Shown: positions 62,489 to 64,000 of the stretch, piece by piece
Numbering within the stretch: the stretch's first letter is position 1
Layout of the letters: every line of letters starts with the position of its first letter
DNA from: Catenulispora sp. GP43
GTDB lineage: Bacteria > Actinomycetota > Actinomycetes > Streptomycetales > Catenulisporaceae
Direction: 5' to 3'
Length of the DNA stretch: 64,000 nt
NCBI RefSeq assembly: GCF_041260665.1
Contig: NZ_JBGCCT010000017.1
Location: 62,001-126,000 of the forward strand
Notes under the pieces: model-generated
The model's input: the letters and a program-made list of their open reading frames with translations, nothing else
What the model was told of the DNA's origin: nothing
Database searches by the model: none
Made by a program: the position numbers and the translations under genes

Positions 62489-63763
62489 ATGATGAAGATA
62501 CGCAGCCTTGTCGCCGTGGCCGGAGCCACGGCATTGACAGCGGCGCTGACTGTGGCGATGACGACGACGGCCACAGCCGCGACGCCTGCTCAAACCGCGG
62601 CGCGGCACACCACGAACGTGATGGACGCCTGCGGCCGCCCGGCACCGGGACAGATGCGGTGCTACGCGCAGGTCCGTACCGACGTGGCAGGCGGCCCCGC
62701 CGGAGTTCGCGGCGTCCACGGCGGCGCCCGCACCGCTGTCAGCGCGGCGGCCGCGACGTTGCCGTCCGGGCTCGGGCCGGCGGACCTGCACTCCGCCTAC
62801 AACCTGCCGACCACCGGCGGAACCGACCAGACCGTGGGCATCGTCGATGCCGGCGACGACCCCACCGCCGAGGCCGACCTCGCCGTCTACCGGGCTACCT
62901 ACAACCTGCCGCCCTGCACCACCGCCAACGGCTGCTTCCGCAAGCTCGACCAGAAGGGCGCGGCCACCCCGCTACCGGCGGATGCCGGCTGGGGTGTGGA
63001 GGAAGCGCTCGACCTGGACATGGTCTCGGCGGCCTGCCCGGACTGCAAGATCGTGCTGGTCGAAGGCGACTCCCCCGATGTGGCCGACCTGGCCGCCTCG
63101 GTCGACACCGCGGTGGCGGCCGGCGCCACCGAAGTCTCCAACAGCTACGGCACCACCGAGAACACCGAATCAGCCGCCTACGCCTCGCACTACAGCCATC
63201 CCGGCGTCGCGATCCTCGCCTCCACCGGCGACAGCGGATACCAGATACCGAGCTCCCCGGCGGTGTACCAGAGCGTGATCGCGGTCGGCGGGACCTCGCT
63301 GGTCAAGGCCGCGAACGCCCGGGGCTGGAGCGAGACCGCCTGGAGCGGGGCCGGCAGCGGCTGCTCGGCCTGGTTCGACAAGCCCGCCTGGCAGACCGAC
63401 CCCGACTGCCCCGGCCGCATGGTCGCCGACGTCTCCGCCGTCGCCGACCCCCAGAACGGTGTGGCCGTGTACGTCACCGACAAGACCAGCCTGGGAGGGC
63501 CCCTGGTGCCCGGCTGGAACGTCATCGGGGGCACCAGCGCGGCATCACCGATCATCGCCGGCGTCATCGCGCTGAGTGGCCACCCCGCCCGCTTCCCGAA
63601 CGCGGCATACCTGTACACGCACACCGACGGGCTGCACAACGTGGTCGGCGGCAATAACGTCCTCGGCGACCAGGACTGCGGCGGCGACTACCAGTGCAAC
63701 GCCCTACCGGGGTACAACGGGCCCACGGGCCTCGGTACTCCGAACGGACTCGCGGCCTTCTAG
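62489..63763 (+). CDS. Secreted sedolisin-like (S53-type) serine peptidase
   Basis: 424 residues. A signal peptide (about 1-31) and a very short pro-segment precede the catalytic domain. The Glu/Asp pair WGVEEALDLDMVSAACP and the Ser motif GGTSAASPIIAG fit an S53-like Ser-Glu-Asp peptidase; STGDSGYQIPSSPAVYQSVIAVGGTS supplies the oxyanion Asp region. Unlike typical sedolisins, the long pro-domain is absent. It starts 16 bases after the large secreted-protein gene, so one transcript is likely. The ATG at 62489 or 62492 could be used. Confidence 0.87.
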   Translation: MMKIRSLVAVAGATALTAALTVAMTTTATAATPAQTAARHTTNVMDACGRPAPGQMRCYAQVRTDVAGGPAGVRGVHGGARTAVSAAAATLPSGLGPADLHSAYNLPTTGGTDQTVGIVDAGDDPTAEADLAVYRATYNLPPCTTANGCFRKLDQKGAATPLPADAGWGVEEALDLDMVSAACPDCKIVLVEGDSPDVADLAASVDTAVAAGATEVSNSYGTTENTESAAYASHYSHPGVAILASTGDSGYQIPSSPAVYQSVIAVGGTSLVKAANARGWSETAWSGAGSGCSAWFDKPAWQTDPDCPGRMVADVSAVADPQNGVAVYVTDKTSLGGPLVPGWNVIGGTSAASPIIAGVIALSGHPARFPNAAYLYTHTDGLHNVVGGNNVLGDQDCGGDYQCNALPGYNGPTGLGTPNGLAAF

Positions 63764-64000
63764 TACCAGTACTCCAGCAGCGTTTCGGTGTTTGTGCTGG
63801 TCATCGGCCTCGTCCTGATTGTAGGGCGGGGCCGTGATCGTTGGGGCTGGCTCTGCACACTGGCCGCACCTCTGGATCCATCTGATGCTGACACGCCGTA
63901 TATCGTGTGCCGACCAGGCCGGCGTCTGCTGATGCTGCCACCTTCGCGGCGACGTCCGCACCCGATGCGGTGTGGATTGGCGAAGGCCAACACGGCGACG
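63764..64000. other. Right-edge region, possible transposase remnant
   Basis: Immediately after the protease stop is AGTACCAGTACT (63762-63773), a 5-bp inverted repeat with a two-base centre. A minus-strand frame open from about 63993 ends at 63760 with LLEYWY; it might be the C-terminal end of a transposase reaching in from outside the window. I cannot confirm a family. Confidence 0.3.

Noticed and set aside
1-64000. tRNA, rRNA, riboswitch or biosynthetic gene cluster
   Set aside because: No cloverleaf, rRNA-like or conserved riboswitch sequences noticed, and no PKS, NRPS or RiPP core genes present.

Overview
The window is high-GC DNA with GTG/TTG starts, Tat and lipoprotein signals, CBM2 and ricin-type (CBM13) modules and an LAxTG sortase signal. 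This fits a soil actinomycete that lives on plant polymers; a Catenulispora/Actinospica-like organism is my guess from gene content only. I see no tRNA, rRNA, CRISPR array or intact insertion sequence.

Layout. (1) 1-11 kb: secreted CAZymes. A ricin-domain stub is followed by a GH29 alpha-L-fucosidase, an MDR oxidoreductase, GH62 arabinofuranosidase plus GH11 xylanase in one operon, a divergent sortase-anchored arabinofuranosidase-like enzyme, an ECF sigma/membrane-partner pair and a CE1 feruloyl-esterase-like enzyme with CBM2. (2) 11-17 kb: LacI regulator, ABC sugar importer and a GH63-like cytoplasmic glycosidase. (3) 17.2-26.7 kb: a GntR-controlled ABC importer with a deoxysugar (probably L-fucose) oxidation operon that is decaying. 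The lactonase has lost an internal block and its C-terminus, and the aldo/keto reductase and a neighbouring MFS gene are stubs. (4) 26.8-40.7 kb: DoxX, GH30-CBM2, CE1-ricin esterase, GH51 with an ABC importer, a divergent LacI with GH3, and an expansin. (5) 41-46 kb: SDR/AraC pair, XRE regulator with amidohydrolase, small proteins and a flavoprotein remnant. (6) 46.2-51.6 kb: two-component system divergent from a lipoprotein-MacA-MacB-type efflux operon. (7) 51.7-55.5 kb: LysR divergent from a beta-lactamase-fold hydrolase and an NCS1 permease. (8) 56-64 kb: small membrane and secreted proteins, a second two-component system with a large duplicated sensor domain, a secreted protein resembling the non-catalytic half of an actinobacterial protease, and a sedolisin-like protease.

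How it works together: secreted GH11, GH62, GH30, CE1 esterases and expansin would open arabinoxylan-type hemicellulose. The ABC importers would take up oligosaccharides, and cytoplasmic GH51, GH3 and GH63-like enzymes would finish them. Three families of short palindromes link these genes: GAAAGTTTC-type sites upstream of secreted enzymes, CGAAYCGRTTCG sites and GTTANCGNTAAC-like sites. Several sit in a fixed position relative to recognisable TTGACN promoters, which suggests overlapping regulons. The best candidates for new biology are these regulatory layers, the unknown 643-residue protein in the decaying deoxysugar operon, and the Cys-pair modules shared in layout by the lipoprotein at 48.1 kb and the sensor kinase at 58.2 kb.
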